From assembly GCA_003135495.1 (NCBI GenBank), contig PLBX01000311.1, positions 1 through 7,648 of the forward strand: a stretch of DNA of 7,648 bases. Direction: 5' to 3'. This document shows, piece after piece, positions 7,038 through 7,648 of the stretch (position 1 is its first letter; each line of letters begins with the position of its first letter). The notes under the pieces were generated by a model. It was not told the origin of the DNA and searched no databases. It worked only from the letters and a program-made list of their open reading frames with translations. This DNA comes from Acidobacteriaceae bacterium. GTDB lineage: Bacteria > Acidobacteriota > Terriglobia > Terriglobales > Acidobacteriaceae. Position numbers and translations under genes: made by a program.

Positions 7038-7583
7038 TCAACTCTCTATTAATTGTTCTCTAATTCTTTCTAACTGGCCTTTTACTGAGCCGTCGTAAAT
7101 GGTGCTGCCTACTTGGACTACAGCTCCGCCTAACAGCGAGGCGTCTTGATCGTAATGGGCGCGCACTTTTTTGCCGATCATCTTTGCGATCTCGGATTCC
7201 AGTGCTTTTTTTTCGGGGTCACTTAGCTGTCGGGCGCTGCTTACTTGCGCTTCTGCGAAACCTTGGCGCTCATTTAATTCCTGTTCTAACTGTTTCAGTA
7301 TCTCGCCGAATAGCGGCAGACGGCGGTGATCGGTTAAGACGGCTACAAAATTCCTCACCTGTCTTGTGGTGCCGAGGCGCATGGTGATGGCGTCTAGAAC
7401 GGCGCGTTTACGGTCGCCGGGGATGGATGGATTTTCCATGACACGGCGTAGGGGATCACTCTCTTCGAACAGCGCTTCGATGCCGTGCAATTCCTGGAGC
7501 ATGCGCGCGGGATCAAGGAGATTGCTCTTCGTCATCACCACATCGGCGAAGGTGCGGGCGTAGGTTCCGACAACGGAGGCCAT
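7038..7583 (-). CDS. atpH: ATP synthase delta subunit (OSCP type)
   Basis: Delta subunit, which caps F1 and joins it to the b-subunit stalk. At 181 residues it is a normal length. The N-terminal helical domain starts MASVVGTYARTFADVVM (1-17) with the conserved YAR, and continues through NPSIPGDRKRAVLDAI (51-66). The C-terminal domain ends with the family signature from about 147: DASLLGGAVVQVGSTIYDGS (147-166), then VKGQLERIREQL. The ATG at 7581-7583 is preceded by AAAGGA nine bases upstream (7593-7598 on the plus strand). It overlaps by one base (TAATG) the stop of the frame upstream, presumed to be atpF, which supports the start and suggests coupled translation. It is the only complete F1 gene here with a recognisable ribosome binding site. 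Confidence 0.98.
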   Translation of the reverse strand: MASVVGTYARTFADVVMTKSNLLDPARMLQELHGIEALFEESDPLRRVMENPSIPGDRKRAVLDAITMRLGTTRQVRNFVAVLTDHRRLPLFGEILKQLEQELNERQGFAEAQVSSARQLSDPEKKALESEIAKMIGKKVRAHYDQDASLLGGAVVQVGSTIYDGSVKGQLERIREQLIES

Positions 7584-7648
7584 TAGCGGCGGTCCTTTCC
7601 ATCGTCATTGCCGTGATCATTTGAAGCTGGCTTTGAGGCTGGCTTTGA
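7583..7648 (-). CDS. atpF: Probable 3' end of ATP synthase b subunit gene
   Basis: The frame entering from the right edge encodes 21 residues, SKPASKPASNDHGNDDGK then DRR, and stops with a TAA that overlaps the atpH ATG by one base. Position and coupling fit atpF, the usual neighbour. The sequence itself is a low-complexity hydrophilic tail with no b-subunit motif, so the identity rests on gene order. Another frame (KASLKASFK then TGA, stop at about 7619-7621) cannot be excluded as the true end. Confidence 0.55.
   Translation of the reverse strand, partial: SKPASKPASNDHGNDDGKDRR
7625..7648. repeat. 12-bp tandem duplication at the presumed atpF 3' end
   Basis: On the minus strand TCAAAGCCAGCC and TCAAAGCCAGCT follow each other with one mismatch, encoding SKPA twice in the atpF frame. 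The array may continue beyond the window. Confidence 0.7.

Overview
The window holds most of an F1Fo ATP synthase operon on the minus strand. Read 5' to 3' on that strand the order is the probable end of atpF (b), then atpH (delta), atpA (alpha), atpG (gamma), atpD (beta) and atpC (epsilon), the usual bacterial order. Beyond atpC lie two tandem plus-strand genes for small exported DUF4440/SnoaL-like proteins with a decayed third copy upstream, and then, on the minus strand at the left edge, the N-terminal half of a 3-hydroxybutyryl-CoA dehydrogenase. The protein types, the tandem DUF4440 genes and the short 'phrase-like' intergenic repeats suggest a Gram-negative soil bacterium, most likely Acidobacteriota (Terriglobia-like). 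That assignment is an inference from general resemblance, not from a marker gene or a search.

Layout: 1-441 hbd-like (partial, minus); 442-736 divergent spacer with nothing recognisable; 737-823 DUF4440 remnant (plus); 904-1353 and 1473-1922 DUF4440 paralogues (plus, both 149 aa, about 44% identical by hand alignment without gaps); 1951-1972 terminator; 1974-2378 atpC; 2477-3919 atpD; 4103-5242 atpG; 5246-6916 atpA; 7038-7583 atpH; 7583-7648 probable atpF 3' end (all minus). The operon promoter and the Fo genes atpB and atpE lie beyond the right edge.

The five complete ATP synthase subunits keep their key motifs and together make the F1 head, rotor shaft and peripheral-stalk cap. I found no evidence of a new multi-gene system. 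What is unusual is the material around and inside these genes. Three junctions (H-A 121 nt, G-D 183 nt, D-C 98 nt) are filled with different repeat families: a 23-bp near-perfect inverted repeat, a REP-like GC hairpin next to a 16-bp tandem array, and a 14-bp tandem next to a 13-bp inverted repeat. One repeat word from the D-C spacer recurs, identical over 15 nt, inside the 3' coding end of atpA, where alpha carries a low-complexity tail of about 55 residues. Gamma is about 90 residues longer than usual because of two internal insertions, one of which seems to sit where chloroplast and cyanobacterial gamma carry their regulatory segment. Four of the five complete F1 genes have no visible Shine-Dalgarno sequence.
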